Below are positions 8,398-17,249 of a DNA stretch of 64,000 nt, in pieces (the first letter of the stretch is position 1; each line of letters begins with the position of its first letter). The notes beneath the pieces are model-generated. The model was not told the origin of the DNA. It did no database searches and saw only the letters and a list, made by a program, of their open reading frames with translations. Source of the stretch: Marinobacter sp. EhC06. GTDB lineage: Bacteria > Pseudomonadota > Gammaproteobacteria > Pseudomonadales > Oleiphilaceae. Position numbers and translations under genes: made by a program. The stretch is taken from contig NZ_LXYO01000012.1 of NCBI RefSeq assembly GCF_001650915.1, positions 62,001 to 126,000 on the forward strand, in the 5' to 3' direction.

Positions 8398-10617
8398 TCA
8401 ATATACATCTTCAAGATAACGTCCCTGGCCTCTCAGAGTTTCAATATCGATGTGCAAGGGTTTGATAATGTCTTCTATAACCTGCCGCACAGCCGCCGCC
8501 ATATCCCGGCCACCACAGACCAGTATCTGCGCACCGGTGTTAACCATCTGTCGCACGGCTAATTCATCCTGTTTGAGCTTATCCTGCACGTAGGCGCGCT
8601 CGTCTGTTCTTGAGAAGGCTGTGTTCAGCCCGCTCAGTCGATGATCCTCAAGATAGCGCCCAAGCTCAGGTTGGTAGAGAAAATCTGACCTGGCATCGCG
8701 ACCGCCCCAGTACAGATACATAGGGTTGCAACTGGTATTGTTTCTGATGAAACCGGTTAACGGACCAATCCCGGCACCTGCACCGACAAGAATCACTGGT
8801 CGGTTACCGGTAGCTGGCCGAAAGCCTGGATTGGGGCGGATGAAGCCATCGATACAATCACCCGGCTTGAGGTCATGCAAATAACCGGAGCAAAGACCGC
8901 CGGCCTGCTTACGGACGCATATCTCAACAATTTCGTCATTTGCCGAGGACGCGAGCGAGTAGAACCGCGGGGGTTGACCGTGTGGGGGAATAACCCCCAA
9001 AAGGTCTCCCGCCTCGAACGGTGGCAGCGCTTTAAATCTTCTTGGAGAAGCCGTTAGCCATCCGCCCTGCTCCGCCGGTTTGAACCGGAAGATACTGGTG
9101 GGCGCCTGAACCGCAATCCCGTAATCCGCCCTTTCTACCAGTTCCAGTTTGACCGTTGCTGGCTGCAATGCACAGTAGTTCAAGAAAAGCGGAGTACCGA
9201 TAACCTCACCAACCCGGTTTCCCCACTCACTGAATTGCGAGGCAGAACACCGATCAATCAGTTCAATGGCGTGCAAACGGCTGACGCCTTTACCGGCGAG
9301 CGCAGCATCCACCGACAAGGCAAACTGACAGAAGTTCGGAAACTGCCGGTCACCAAAACCCAGTACCGTGTATCGCAGGTTCTTCTCAGCCCGGAATTCT
9401 TTGAGCCTGGCCATAAACTGCCGGGCCGATGCGGGTGCATCACCATCACCGTATGTCGAAGTCAGCACGAACAGCCTGGAAGCCTGCGGATACTGCTTAG
9501 CCAGGGCATTCATCTCGCTGCAATGCACGCGGAAACCGGCCTTATTCAGGCTGCTATGGAGTTCCTGGGCAAATCCCCAGGTGGCATTACCTTCGGAGCC
9601 GACCAGAATAATTGTATCCGCCTGAGCGGCATCGGCGTTGTCAGGAAGCTGCCCTGAAGACCGGCGACGCTGCCACCAGATGGTTGCACCTGTTATCGAG
9701 AGAGCTGGCACAGTCAGTGCCGCAGCGCCAAGAATCAGGCCAAGCCACCATAGGCCTTCACCGGTGTGCAAACGTACAATCCAGTCCTGCAATACGCCGC
9801 TGTCAGAGCGCGGCTGGAACTGCAGCAACTCGCCCGTAGCCTGGTCCACGAATCCGGAGCCGCCGGCGGTTGACAGCGAATAGACGTCCTGCGGATCACC
9901 GGGATAGGGAAACACCAGTTCCCGGAGTTCGCCAAGATCGAAATTGCCTAGCGCTTTTAAGGTGCCCACAGGCGATGGTTGCCCGCCCGAGACCTCAGCC
10001 GGAAACCCTGGCCCTGTGTCAGGCGCTTCCGGCAGCAAACCAAAGCGCTGTGCCGACATATAGCTACCGGTCAGTGCGGATAACAGTAGGCCGAGCACGG
10101 CAAACCGGGCCAGCTCGGCATGGATTCGTTTCCCGCCTGAGCCGGAAAGCGGTCTTAGTATATTCTTCCAACCCCCGGTACGCCGGGCTATCAACAATAT
10201 TCCCGAAAGACACAGAAGTACCATCAAAGCAGCTAATACGCCGGCCAGCGCTCTACCGGCATCATCCAGCATAAACGCACGGTGCAGGTCCTTGACCCAG
10301 CCAAAAAATGCGGAAGGTTCGTAGGGTGCGGTGCCCTCACCTGTTACCGGATTCACCAGATCCGCACCGGCCTGGCCGTCACGGCTGTAATAGACAATGA
10401 CCTTGCCAGAAGGCTCTCGCACGATCTGCTCAGTCCCGGGATAGTGAGCAACGACCCGGTCTGCCAGCTCGGCAATACTGACTTCACCGGAAGCCGGAAT
10501 GACCGCTGACACTCTATCCAGCGTCGGAGCCAAAGCCAACACAGCTCCCGTGACCGAGAGAACGATCAGGAACACGCCTGCAAGCAAACCCGGTAAACTG
10601 TGGAACTTGCGCAACAT
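8398..10617 (-). CDS. PepSY-TM / flavodoxin / FAD-NAD(P)H reductase fusion
   Basis: A 739-residue inner-membrane flavoprotein. Residues 1-320 are a PepSY-type membrane part with four helices (first MLRKFHSLPGLLAGVFLIVLSVTGAVLAL). Residues ~330-470 are a flavodoxin domain (ILVGSEGNATWGFAQEL, TSTYGDGDAPASA). The rest is a ferredoxin-reductase module with RFYSLASS (FAD), GAGAGIGPLTGFI (NADPH) and a C-terminal RGQGRYLEDVY. It resembles sulfite-reductase alpha subunits fused to PepSY and should carry electrons from NADPH to or through the membrane. It lies 22 bp downstream of the DUF2271 gene in one operon. The substrate, possibly ferric iron, is inferred. Confidence 0.85.
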   Translation of the reverse strand: MLRKFHSLPGLLAGVFLIVLSVTGAVLALAPTLDRVSAVIPASGEVSIAELADRVVAHYPGTEQIVREPSGKVIVYYSRDGQAGADLVNPVTGEGTAPYEPSAFFGWVKDLHRAFMLDDAGRALAGVLAALMVLLCLSGILLIARRTGGWKNILRPLSGSGGKRIHAELARFAVLGLLLSALTGSYMSAQRFGLLPEAPDTGPGFPAEVSGGQPSPVGTLKALGNFDLGELRELVFPYPGDPQDVYSLSTAGGSGFVDQATGELLQFQPRSDSGVLQDWIVRLHTGEGLWWLGLILGAAALTVPALSITGATIWWQRRRSSGQLPDNADAAQADTIILVGSEGNATWGFAQELHSSLNKAGFRVHCSEMNALAKQYPQASRLFVLTSTYGDGDAPASARQFMARLKEFRAEKNLRYTVLGFGDRQFPNFCQFALSVDAALAGKGVSRLHAIELIDRCSASQFSEWGNRVGEVIGTPLFLNYCALQPATVKLELVERADYGIAVQAPTSIFRFKPAEQGGWLTASPRRFKALPPFEAGDLLGVIPPHGQPPRFYSLASSANDEIVEICVRKQAGGLCSGYLHDLKPGDCIDGFIRPNPGFRPATGNRPVILVGAGAGIGPLTGFIRNNTSCNPMYLYWGGRDARSDFLYQPELGRYLEDHRLSGLNTAFSRTDERAYVQDKLKQDELAVRQMVNTGAQILVCGGRDMAAAVRQVIEDIIKPLHIDIETLRGQGRYLEDVY

Positions 10618-10639
10618 AATAGTCGATGCTCCTGGTGAA

Positions 10640-11113
10640 TTATTGAAGCTCGTAGGTCAGAGCGCGCACGTAACCACGTCCTGAAACCGGCTTTCCGGAC
10701 CCTTCGGTGGTCAGGGGGGCTATCACATCGGCTCTGATATCGCGCATATCTTCAACAGCAGAGTCGACTCGAACCTCATAGCCGTTGTCGATCAGCGAAT
10801 CATCGAGGTTCAGAGTCACTTTCAGCGTGCGGCCACTGGTAACACTGGCGCCAGTCAAGCCGTCATACTCTGCAGGATCAAGCCCACTGCCCCGGGCCCA
10901 GCCTCCCAGGTGTTTGTAGTATTTAGATTTCTTCCCGGAAACCCAAAGGGTACCCTGATACTCTCCGGCGGCATCGGTAAGATACAGCGCCAGATAGGCT
11001 CCATCGCCGCCGTAATTCTGTAGTTCCGTAGTGAAGGTCACGTCACGGGCCTGGGCGAATACCGGTAAAGCCAAGGCGGCGAAAAGGCTGCAAGTGAGAA
11101 CAAACGTTTTCAT
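10640..11113 (-). CDS. DUF2271 periplasmic protein
   Basis: A 157-residue exported protein. Signal peptide MKTFVLTCSLFAALALPVFAQA, then the DUF2271 domain (VTFTTELQNYGGDGAYLALYLTD, ...WVSGKKSKYYKHLGGW, ...DGLTGASVTSGRTL). The DGxTGAS stretch resembles FMN-attachment-type motifs of electron-transfer proteins, though covalent flavin binding is not established here. It lies between two PepSY genes of the reductase operon, so a periplasmic redox partner role is likely. GGAGACC precedes the ATG. Confidence 0.8.
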   Translation of the reverse strand: MKTFVLTCSLFAALALPVFAQARDVTFTTELQNYGGDGAYLALYLTDAAGEYQGTLWVSGKKSKYYKHLGGWARGSGLDPAEYDGLTGASVTSGRTLKVTLNLDDSLIDNGYEVRVDSAVEDMRDIRADVIAPLTTEGSGKPVSGRGYVRALTYELQ

Positions 11114-11167
11114 AAATGGTCTCCAAAAACCTGATGAACGTTAAAGGAACAGGGCAAATTCGCTGAG

Positions 11168-11548
11168 TTACTCAACGGTAACCGTGGGACGCCCCTTGAC
11201 GATGCCGTTGCGTGGCGCCTGACTTTTGGGATTGTCCTGTCCATTTTTCCTGTTGCCGCGGTCCCTCTCCTCATCGTCACTGTCTTCACGCTCCCATTTC
11301 ATCATGGTCAATGAAGCGGGCGCGAAAGAGGCTTCTGCCCTGACCCCATCGGCATCGAGGCCCCGGACTTCATAACAACCGTCGTCAACCTTTATTCGGT
11401 GAACTGTCCAGCCTTCGGCTTCCAGCTTTTCACGCAGATTTTCACGGGGCTGCCAACTCGCCACCGGATCATCGCAGTCGTCATCGGCCACTGCGGTACC
11501 GCTCAGAAGTAACAAAGACAGGCTCAGAATAATGGGTTTGGTCTTCAT
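11168..11548 (-). CDS. PepSY-domain periplasmic protein
   Basis: A 126-residue secreted protein. After the signal peptide (MKTKPIILSLSLLLLSGTAVA) comes an acidic DDDCDDP stretch and one PepSY module (LREKLEAEGWTVHRIKVDDGCYEVRGLDADGVRAEASFAP). The C-terminus is polar and low complexity. In other bacteria such small PepSY proteins sit beside two-component systems and cytochrome-like reductases, as here. A double ACCTGA box lies 44 bp upstream at 11592-11613, so this gene may have its own promoter inside the operon. Confidence 0.8.
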   Translation of the reverse strand: MKTKPIILSLSLLLLSGTAVADDDCDDPVASWQPRENLREKLEAEGWTVHRIKVDDGCYEVRGLDADGVRAEASFAPASLTMMKWEREDSDDEERDRGNRKNGQDNPKSQAPRNGIVKGRPTVTVE

Positions 11549-11591
11549 GGTGTCTCTCCTGCTGGTTGTGTTAAATCCACTCTAAGGCGCT

Positions 11592-11613
11592 AACCTGACA
11601 ACGACCTGAACAA
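11592..11613 (-). promoter_or_regulatory. Direct-repeat response-regulator box (internal)
   Basis: ACCTGA-N5-ACCTGA (11593-11609), an 11 bp period direct repeat as used by OmpR/PhoB-class regulators. It recurs with the same spacing at 12993-13012 and 13046-13064. It lies upstream of the PepSY gene. Confidence 0.65.
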
Positions 11614-11624
11614 ACGAGGCCATT

Positions 11625-12941
11625 TCAGCGGAACTGAAAAGCTTCTTTATGGAAGCGAGTCAGGCGGAAGGGTGCTGCCCGCAAGCCGTTTCTAATGGCT
11701 TCCCCCAGCCCTGCCGGGCCGCAGAACCAGACCTCTGCGCCTGCTGCCGAGCGTCCGTTGGTAGACAACGTCTCGGCAGACAACCTCTGCCCCTTGCTGC
11801 TGTCATGAATCTCGAGGTGTATCCCGGGAAAGCCATCGCAAAGCGCCCGAAGTCGATCCACCATGGGATCCTGGCCGGCGTTGCGCGTGCAGTAATGCAG
11901 ATCGGCTTCAGGCACGGTGGCGTCGGTGGCGCTGCTTAGAGCTTCGAGCCAGGCCAGAAACGGCGTGATCCCGATGCCACCGGCTATCCAGATCTGGTGG
12001 GATTTGCGGTTGCGGCGATCGAAGTTAAAACAGCCGTAAGGGCCTTCTATATTTACGGTTTGCCCCACGCTGATTTTTTGGCTCAGATTGCGGGTGAAGT
12101 CGCCGAGCGATTTAATGATGAACGTAACCGTGCCATTTTCCCTATCGGCACTGGCAATCGTGAACGGGTGCGCGCCCTCTAGTCGGTCGAAGGTCACAAA
12201 GGCGAATTGCCCCGCACGGTGACCGGGCCATGCAGGCTCCATGTGGCAGGTAACTTCGGTGACGTCCCGGTCTGGTGTTTTGATCGCGGTGACCATGCCG
12301 CGAACCTGGCGACGACGACCAACTCTGCCGGTCAGGGATAGCCCGCTGGCGATGCTGCCGCCAAAGAGCAAAATGGCCATCAGCACACCGATTGGCTGCT
12401 GCCACCATTGCAGCGGAGTAAGCCACGCCGCGTGGAAAGCGAGCAACAGATAAAGCACCGGCATGCCGCGATGCAAATAGCGCCAGTATTTGTAGGGGAA
12501 CTTGCGCAACAAGGTGATCAGCAGCATGGCGAACAGCAGATAGATGGCGAACTCCCCTACCTCTTCCGCCGCATCGCGCATGGTGTCGATGAACCCGGAA
12601 TAATCCTGATCGTGCAGCTTGCCGGCTTTTCCGAACACCGACTCTATTACATCGTCACCCATTTCAATCAGCCAATGGGCGGCGGCGAATACCACTGCCA
12701 GAATGCCCGCCCATTTGTGGGTGCGATAGATCTGATCCAACCCGCCCAGCGGTCTCTCCAACCAGGCTGGGCGCAGTGCCAACATCATGGCTAGTGACAT
12801 CAGAGCAATGGATAACAGCCCACTGAGCAGCAGGCTCTGGTCATAGACTGCCCAGGGAGAACCGGCCCCAGGACCTGCAAAGAGGTTCCAGGCCCATAGG
12901 CCCAAAACCAACACAACGAAAGGAAAAATCATCCGCATCAT
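11625..12941 (-). CDS. Ferric-reductase-like transmembrane flavoprotein
   Basis: A 438-residue inner-membrane protein of the ferric reductase/NADPH-oxidase-like family. About six TM helices occupy residues 1-210, with YRTHKWAGILAVVFAAAHW and YLHRGMPVLYLLLAFHAAW supplying candidate haem-ligand histidines. An FAD-binding barrel follows (GQFAFVTFDRLEGAHPFTIAS, the HPFTIAS FAD motif), then an NAD site (WIAGGIGITPFLAW, FCGPAGLG). I placed the start at the ATG at 12941, after GCAGGAG; the 35-residue extension upstream lacks a ribosome site. It heads the five-gene leftward operon and is divergent from the response regulator, with operator repeats between. Confidence 0.85.
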   Translation of the reverse strand: MMRMIFPFVVLVLGLWAWNLFAGPGAGSPWAVYDQSLLLSGLLSIALMSLAMMLALRPAWLERPLGGLDQIYRTHKWAGILAVVFAAAHWLIEMGDDVIESVFGKAGKLHDQDYSGFIDTMRDAAEEVGEFAIYLLFAMLLITLLRKFPYKYWRYLHRGMPVLYLLLAFHAAWLTPLQWWQQPIGVLMAILLFGGSIASGLSLTGRVGRRRQVRGMVTAIKTPDRDVTEVTCHMEPAWPGHRAGQFAFVTFDRLEGAHPFTIASADRENGTVTFIIKSLGDFTRNLSQKISVGQTVNIEGPYGCFNFDRRNRKSHQIWIAGGIGITPFLAWLEALSSATDATVPEADLHYCTRNAGQDPMVDRLRALCDGFPGIHLEIHDSSKGQRLSAETLSTNGRSAAGAEVWFCGPAGLGEAIRNGLRAAPFRLTRFHKEAFQFR

Positions 12942-12992
12942 CACATCTCCTGCGATCGGTACCTGGAATATTCCCCCGAAGGCTAGCGCCCA

Positions 12993-13012
12993 AACCTGAC
13001 AGCCAGCTGAAG
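12993..13012 (-). promoter_or_regulatory. Direct-repeat response-regulator box (reductase promoter)
   Basis: AACCTGA-N5-AGCTGA, with the same 11 bp period as the other two boxes, located 52 bp upstream of the reductase start codon in the divergent promoter region. Confidence 0.65.
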
Positions 13013-13045
13013 GTCGGTGAAGAGAGATCGAAGCGTTATTGACCA

Positions 13046-13064
13046 TTCAGGCTGTTGTCAGGTT
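13046..13064 (+). promoter_or_regulatory. Direct-repeat response-regulator box (regulator promoter)
   Basis: TCAGGC-N5-TCAGGT on the plus strand, the opposite orientation of the box at 12993, located 45 bp before the response-regulator start. This suggests autoregulation. Confidence 0.6.
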
Positions 13065-13108
13065 CGAGCTGTAGTATCTTGATTTCAGGGCTGGGTCAGA
13101 GGTGAACA

Positions 13109-13774
13109 ATGCGGGTTCTTTTGGTGGAGGATACGGCGGGATTGGGCGAGGCGGTCCGGGATCAGATTGCGGACGACGGCCACGCCGTGGACTGGGTGCA
13201 AACTCTGCGCTTTGCTGAGGCGAGTATCAGGACCACAGCCTACGACCTGATTCTGCTGGACCTGATGCTGCCCGACGGCCATGGCTTCGGCTTTTTGCGA
13301 ACGATCCGGGCTACCGGAATAACAACACCGGTGATCATTCTGACCGCCAGGGATCAGGTGTCTGACCGGATTGAAGGATTGAATGCCGGTGCTGACGACT
13401 ACCTGGTCAAACCCTTTGATCTTTCGGAGTTGTCGGCCCGCGTGGCCGCGGTGGCTCGCCGATATCGCGGCAATCCAAGCCCGATCATACAAGTGGGCGA
13501 GCTGATGATTGATCTTGGCGATCACCGCATCAGTCGCAACGGCCTGCCGGTAGAACTTACGGCACGGGAGTGGGCATTGTTTGAGGGCTTTATCCAGCGA
13601 CCCGGAATGCTGTTATCGCGATCGCAACTGGAGGATCGTCTATACGCTTTCGGGGCCGAAATCGAAAGTAACACCATCGAAGTTTATGTCAGCCGTCTGC
13701 GTAAAAAGCTGGGGCGGGACGCTATCGTAACCGTCAGGGGAATGGGCTATCGCCTGGAAACACATGACCACTAG
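13109..13774 (+). CDS. OmpR-family response regulator (QseB/PmrA-like)
   Basis: A 221-residue two-domain regulator. The receiver domain has MRVLLVEDTAGLGEAV, phospho-acceptor Asp in LILLDLMLPDGHGF, and VKPFDLSEL with the conserved Lys. The C-terminal winged helix runs from about residue 125 (NGLPVELTAREWALFEGF ... IEVYVSRLRKKLG). AGAGGTGAACA precedes the ATG. It overlaps the kinase gene by 11 bp. The adjacent ACCTGA direct repeats are its likely targets, controlling the reductase operon and itself. The signal is unknown. Confidence 0.9.
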   Translation: MRVLLVEDTAGLGEAVRDQIADDGHAVDWVQTLRFAEASIRTTAYDLILLDLMLPDGHGFGFLRTIRATGITTPVIILTARDQVSDRIEGLNAGADDYLVKPFDLSELSARVAAVARRYRGNPSPIIQVGELMIDLGDHRISRNGLPVELTAREWALFEGFIQRPGMLLSRSQLEDRLYAFGAEIESNTIEVYVSRLRKKLGRDAIVTVRGMGYRLETHDH

Positions 13775-15089
13775 AACCAGCCTGCAAAAAACACTCGGTA
13801 TCGGCCTGACACTCGGTGTCACCCTACTCTGGCTGTTGGGCGTGACCGCTTCGGGACTGGTGGCACAGCATGAAATGAACGAGGTCTTCGACAGTGCCCT
13901 GGAAGAAACCGCCCAGCGCATACTGCCACTGGCGGTCACCGACATCCTGAACCGTGAGAACGGCGCGGGCAATCAAAAGGCCCCAGCCCTGAAAGACCAT
14001 GACGAATACCTGACCTATCTGGTACGGGACGAAGCTGGAAATATTCTGCTCCAGTCCCACGATGCCGACCCTGGCGTGTTTAGCAGGACCCCCGCGGAAG
14101 GGTTTTCAGATACTCTGACCCACCGGCTATATGGCGTATCTGCAGTCAGCTATACCATCTATCTTGAAGTGGCCGAACCCTTGGCGCACCGGCGTGAATC
14201 CGCTCTGGAGGCGGGATTAGCCTTACTGTTGCCTTTACTGGTGCTGATTCCGGTCAGCCTGTTGGGTGTCTGGTGGATTGTCCGGCTTTCCCTTCGTAAG
14301 GTGGTCGATTTTCAGCAAGACATTGAATCCCGCGGCGCGGGAGATCTGTCCCCTGTTGTAGAAGAGCAGTTACCCCGTGAATTTGAACCAATCGCCGGTG
14401 CCATCAACCGGCTGCTTGAGCGTTTGCATCGTGCTCTCGAATCAGAACGCAGCTTTACCGCCAACAGTGCCCATGAACTGCGAACTCCCCTGGCAACAGC
14501 GCTTGCCAAAGTGCAGCGACTGAAAACCAGAATGCCCGATGATTATCTCAAGAATGATGTTGCAGAAATTGAAGAAGCGTTACGCAGTCTCTCGGTGCTG
14601 TCCGGAAAACTGCTCGAGTTGGCAAAAGCAGAAGGTGGCGGTGCACTCTCACAAAGTCAGCAGGATCTTGTGCCCATCCTCGCGATGATTGCCCGGGATT
14701 TTGAGGCCCAGGCACCCGGGCGAGTTGTTTTATCCCTGCCGGAGCGCGAAGTGAACTCCTTTCTTGATCCCGATGCCTTCGCCATCCTGGTGCGTAACCT
14801 GATCGAGAATGCCCTTAAGCATGGTTCCCGTAGCGAGCCGGTGAAGATCAACCTGAACGATAATGGGGTTTTAAGGGTCTGCAATGGCGGTGCAAGAGTG
14901 CCACCGGAACAGCTCGCTCTTTTAAGAAACCGGTTTGCACGCGCCAAAACGGACGCTGCAGGTTCTGGCCTGGGCCTCGCGATTGCCGATGCGATTGCTA
15001 AAGGTGCCGGCATGACCCTGCATCTCAGATCGCCGGCAACAGGACGGCAGGATGGTTTTGAAGCGGAGCTGAATCTGGCATGTATCTGA
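13764..15089 (+). CDS. Sensor histidine kinase partner of the reductase-operon regulator
   Basis: A 441-residue inner-membrane kinase. TM1 near residues 10-33, periplasmic sensor to ~145, TM2 near 150-175, then a HAMP linker. The H-box FTANSAHELRTPLATALAKVQRL carries the phospho-His, NLIENALKH is the N-box, and GSGLGLAIADAIA is the G2 box. The architecture is QseC/PmrB type. Its 5' end overlaps the regulator gene and its 3' end overlaps the AraC-type gene by 10 bp, so all three are probably translated from one message. The ligand is not evident. Confidence 0.9.
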   Translation: MTTRTSLQKTLGIGLTLGVTLLWLLGVTASGLVAQHEMNEVFDSALEETAQRILPLAVTDILNRENGAGNQKAPALKDHDEYLTYLVRDEAGNILLQSHDADPGVFSRTPAEGFSDTLTHRLYGVSAVSYTIYLEVAEPLAHRRESALEAGLALLLPLLVLIPVSLLGVWWIVRLSLRKVVDFQQDIESRGAGDLSPVVEEQLPREFEPIAGAINRLLERLHRALESERSFTANSAHELRTPLATALAKVQRLKTRMPDDYLKNDVAEIEEALRSLSVLSGKLLELAKAEGGGALSQSQQDLVPILAMIARDFEAQAPGRVVLSLPEREVNSFLDPDAFAILVRNLIENALKHGSRSEPVKINLNDNGVLRVCNGGARVPPEQLALLRNRFARAKTDAAGSGLGLAIADAIAKGAGMTLHLRSPATGRQDGFEAELNLACI

Positions 15090-16219
15090 CACTCACCGAC
15101 ATTGTGCTGCTGACGAGCATCATTCAATCGCTGGCTCTTGCCGTTTTTCTCCTACTTCCATCCAACAGTGGGCTCATATCTAACCGACTCCTGGTTGCCA
15201 CTCTGGTGTTCTTCGCCGCCGGGCTGGGAGAGATCTTCCTCTATGGCAGCGGGCTTGCGCTCCAGTACCCAAACTTCGCCTACCTCGGAACACTCATCGG
15301 ACTTCTACAAGCCGGCTCGCTCTATCTATATGCGCAATCGCTGATGTATCAGAATTTCCAGTTACGCGGGAAGCATCTCGTGCACACGTTGCTCTTCTGG
15401 GTGGTCGGCGCAATTTTTCTGATTGAATATTATTTACAGCCAAGCGAGACCAAAGTTCAGATTCTGCTTGAACGGGACCACCCGGGCGTACTTACCTCTC
15501 CCCTTCTTGCAGTCGCTATTCACGCGGTCTTTCTGGGCTACCTGTACGCGACGATTCGTGCGATTAACCGTTTCGGCCTTGGTATTCGACAGATTTTCTC
15601 GAGTATTGAAAACAAACAACTTGCGTGGTTACGGACGCTTCTGATCGGCTATGCAGTGGCTTGGACCGTGAGCATGATGTACTGCCTTACAGCGCATGTG
15701 TTTAGAAGCGTGCCTGGAACCGAGTGGGTGGCCGGCGCTGGCGCTGTAACGGGCTTCATTTTCATCAATTTTCTGATGATAAACTCTCTTCGCCAACCCG
15801 TTGTTTTCTCTGGATTGGCAGCAGACCAGGCCGCCTTGCTGGAAGAAGAACCCACGCCGCAGTTTGATCAAACTTTAAAGGTCAGGCTCCAACAGTTAAT
15901 GCACCAGGAAAAGCCCCACTTGCACCCCAACCTGACCCTGGAACAACTTTCACGGAAATTGGGCGCCCCTTCAAGAGAGGTTTCACGGGCCATTAACCAA
16001 GGCTTTGGCTGCAATTTCTTTGAGTTCGTCAGTCGCTATCGCATCGACGAGGCGAAATCGCGCCTGGCCGATGCAGCCAATCAGGCAAATATTCTGCAAA
16101 CTATGTATGACTCTGGCTTCAACTCGAAGTCCGTATTCAACACTGCTTTCAAGAAAGAGACAGGATTTACCCCCAGTGAATATCGCCGACGAGCCCTGCA
16201 GGGCGATATCCGACCCTAG
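15080..16219 (+). CDS. Membrane-bound AraC-family regulator
   Basis: A 379-residue protein. Residues 1-240 hold about seven hydrophobic helices (MYLTLTDIVLLTSIIQSLALAVFLLL; LVATLVFFAAGLGEIFLYGSGL; GAVTGFIFINFLMINSL). Residues 275-375 are an AraC-type DNA-binding domain (LTLEQLSRKLGAPSREVSRAIN; MYDSGFNSKSVFNTAFKKETGFTPSEYRR). A DNA-binding domain on a membrane anchor implies sensing in or across the membrane. It overlaps the kinase gene by 10 bp, an uncommon pairing of two signalling outputs in one operon. The target genes are unknown. Confidence 0.85.
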   Translation: MYLTLTDIVLLTSIIQSLALAVFLLLPSNSGLISNRLLVATLVFFAAGLGEIFLYGSGLALQYPNFAYLGTLIGLLQAGSLYLYAQSLMYQNFQLRGKHLVHTLLFWVVGAIFLIEYYLQPSETKVQILLERDHPGVLTSPLLAVAIHAVFLGYLYATIRAINRFGLGIRQIFSSIENKQLAWLRTLLIGYAVAWTVSMMYCLTAHVFRSVPGTEWVAGAGAVTGFIFINFLMINSLRQPVVFSGLAADQAALLEEEPTPQFDQTLKVRLQQLMHQEKPHLHPNLTLEQLSRKLGAPSREVSRAINQGFGCNFFEFVSRYRIDEAKSRLADAANQANILQTMYDSGFNSKSVFNTAFKKETGFTPSEYRRRALQGDIRP

Positions 16220-16434
16220 CCACGATCCTGAACCTGGCTACCCGGCGTTCGAGTACGCTCTCACCCGATACTGAAACCTCTATCCTTTTGAATTATATAT
16301 TTTATTTCCAAACCATGGAATCGGTTCGGTTTCGTACCTGAGAACGCTTCTTTGACCTCCCTTCCGTACTCTGATTGCCAAGCGACACCAAACCCGGTGC
16401 TCGTGAAGCTCAACGCAATATGAAGAGGTCATGT

Positions 16435-17016
16435 ATGAAAACCAAATTACGCAAAACCGCTGTTCCCGCAGTGGCCGCAGCAATCTTCAGCCTGATGTTT
16501 GCCGGTAGCGCCCAAGCTCATTGTGATGCTCTGGACGGTCCCGTGATTACCGAAGCCCGTGCGGCACTGGAGTCAGGCAATGTTAAGCCCTTGCTCAAAT
16601 GGGTGCCGGCAAAGGATGAGGCCGAAATCAAAAGGGTATTCGCCGATGTGCGCCAAGTCCGCGGGCAAAGCGAAACTGCGAAAAACATTGCCGATCAGCA
16701 TCTGTTCTCGACGCTCGTTGAGGTTCATCGTGCCTCCGAAGGCGCACCCTTTACCGGCATCAAGCCTTCCGGACAGATTGATCCGGGTTTAATGGCGGCG
16801 GATGCGGCGTTGGAAAACGGGCAAATTGATCGCCTCGTGGCAAATATAACCCGCAAGATCGAGAACGGTATTCGTGAGCGTTATCATGAGGCTCAGCGTG
16901 CAAGGGCCATGGCTGATCAAAGCAGCGATAAGGGGCGTGCCTTTGTCGCTGACTACGTCAATTACATTCACTATATAGAGGGCGTGCATGGCGCTGCTGG
17001 AGGGCAGGGGCACTAA
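16435..17016 (+). CDS. DUF6448 periplasmic protein
   Basis: A 193-residue exported protein with signal peptide MKTKLRKTAVPAVAAAIFSLMFAGSAQA, followed at once by HCDALDGPVITEARAALESGN, the DUF6448 signature. The body is helical with several conserved His (DQHLFSTLVEVHRASEGAPFTG; YVNYIHYIEGVH). I chose the ATG at 16435, with AGAGG upstream; a longer frame from 16375 would disrupt the signal peptide. A hairpin follows the stop. The function is unknown; the N-terminal His-Cys and helical His residues would allow metal or haem binding. Confidence 0.8.
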   Translation: MKTKLRKTAVPAVAAAIFSLMFAGSAQAHCDALDGPVITEARAALESGNVKPLLKWVPAKDEAEIKRVFADVRQVRGQSETAKNIADQHLFSTLVEVHRASEGAPFTGIKPSGQIDPGLMAADAALENGQIDRLVANITRKIENGIRERYHEAQRARAMADQSSDKGRAFVADYVNYIHYIEGVHGAAGGQGH

Positions 17017-17035
17017 TTCCTATCTTCACGCAGAC

Positions 17036-17062
17036 GCAAAGCAGGCTGACGGCCTGCTTTGC
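17036..17062 (+). terminator. Hairpin after DUF6448 gene
   Basis: GCAAAGCAGGC / GCCTGCTTTGC, an 11 bp perfect stem with a 5 nt loop, 20 bp after the stop codon. The T-run is weak. Confidence 0.6.
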
Positions 17063-17249
17063 CGTTGTATTCATTTCCAGTTTCGCCTTCGGCTGAATTG
17101 GTACCATCATTCTATTAAGGCGCATCAAAAAACATAAATGAAGCCAACACCAATCTCCGCTTCATAATCATTCCGGGATATCGGGCAGCCATATTACTAA
17201 CTGAGGGGCGTGCTGTGTTTTATCTAATTTCGGTATTTCCGCAATTAGA

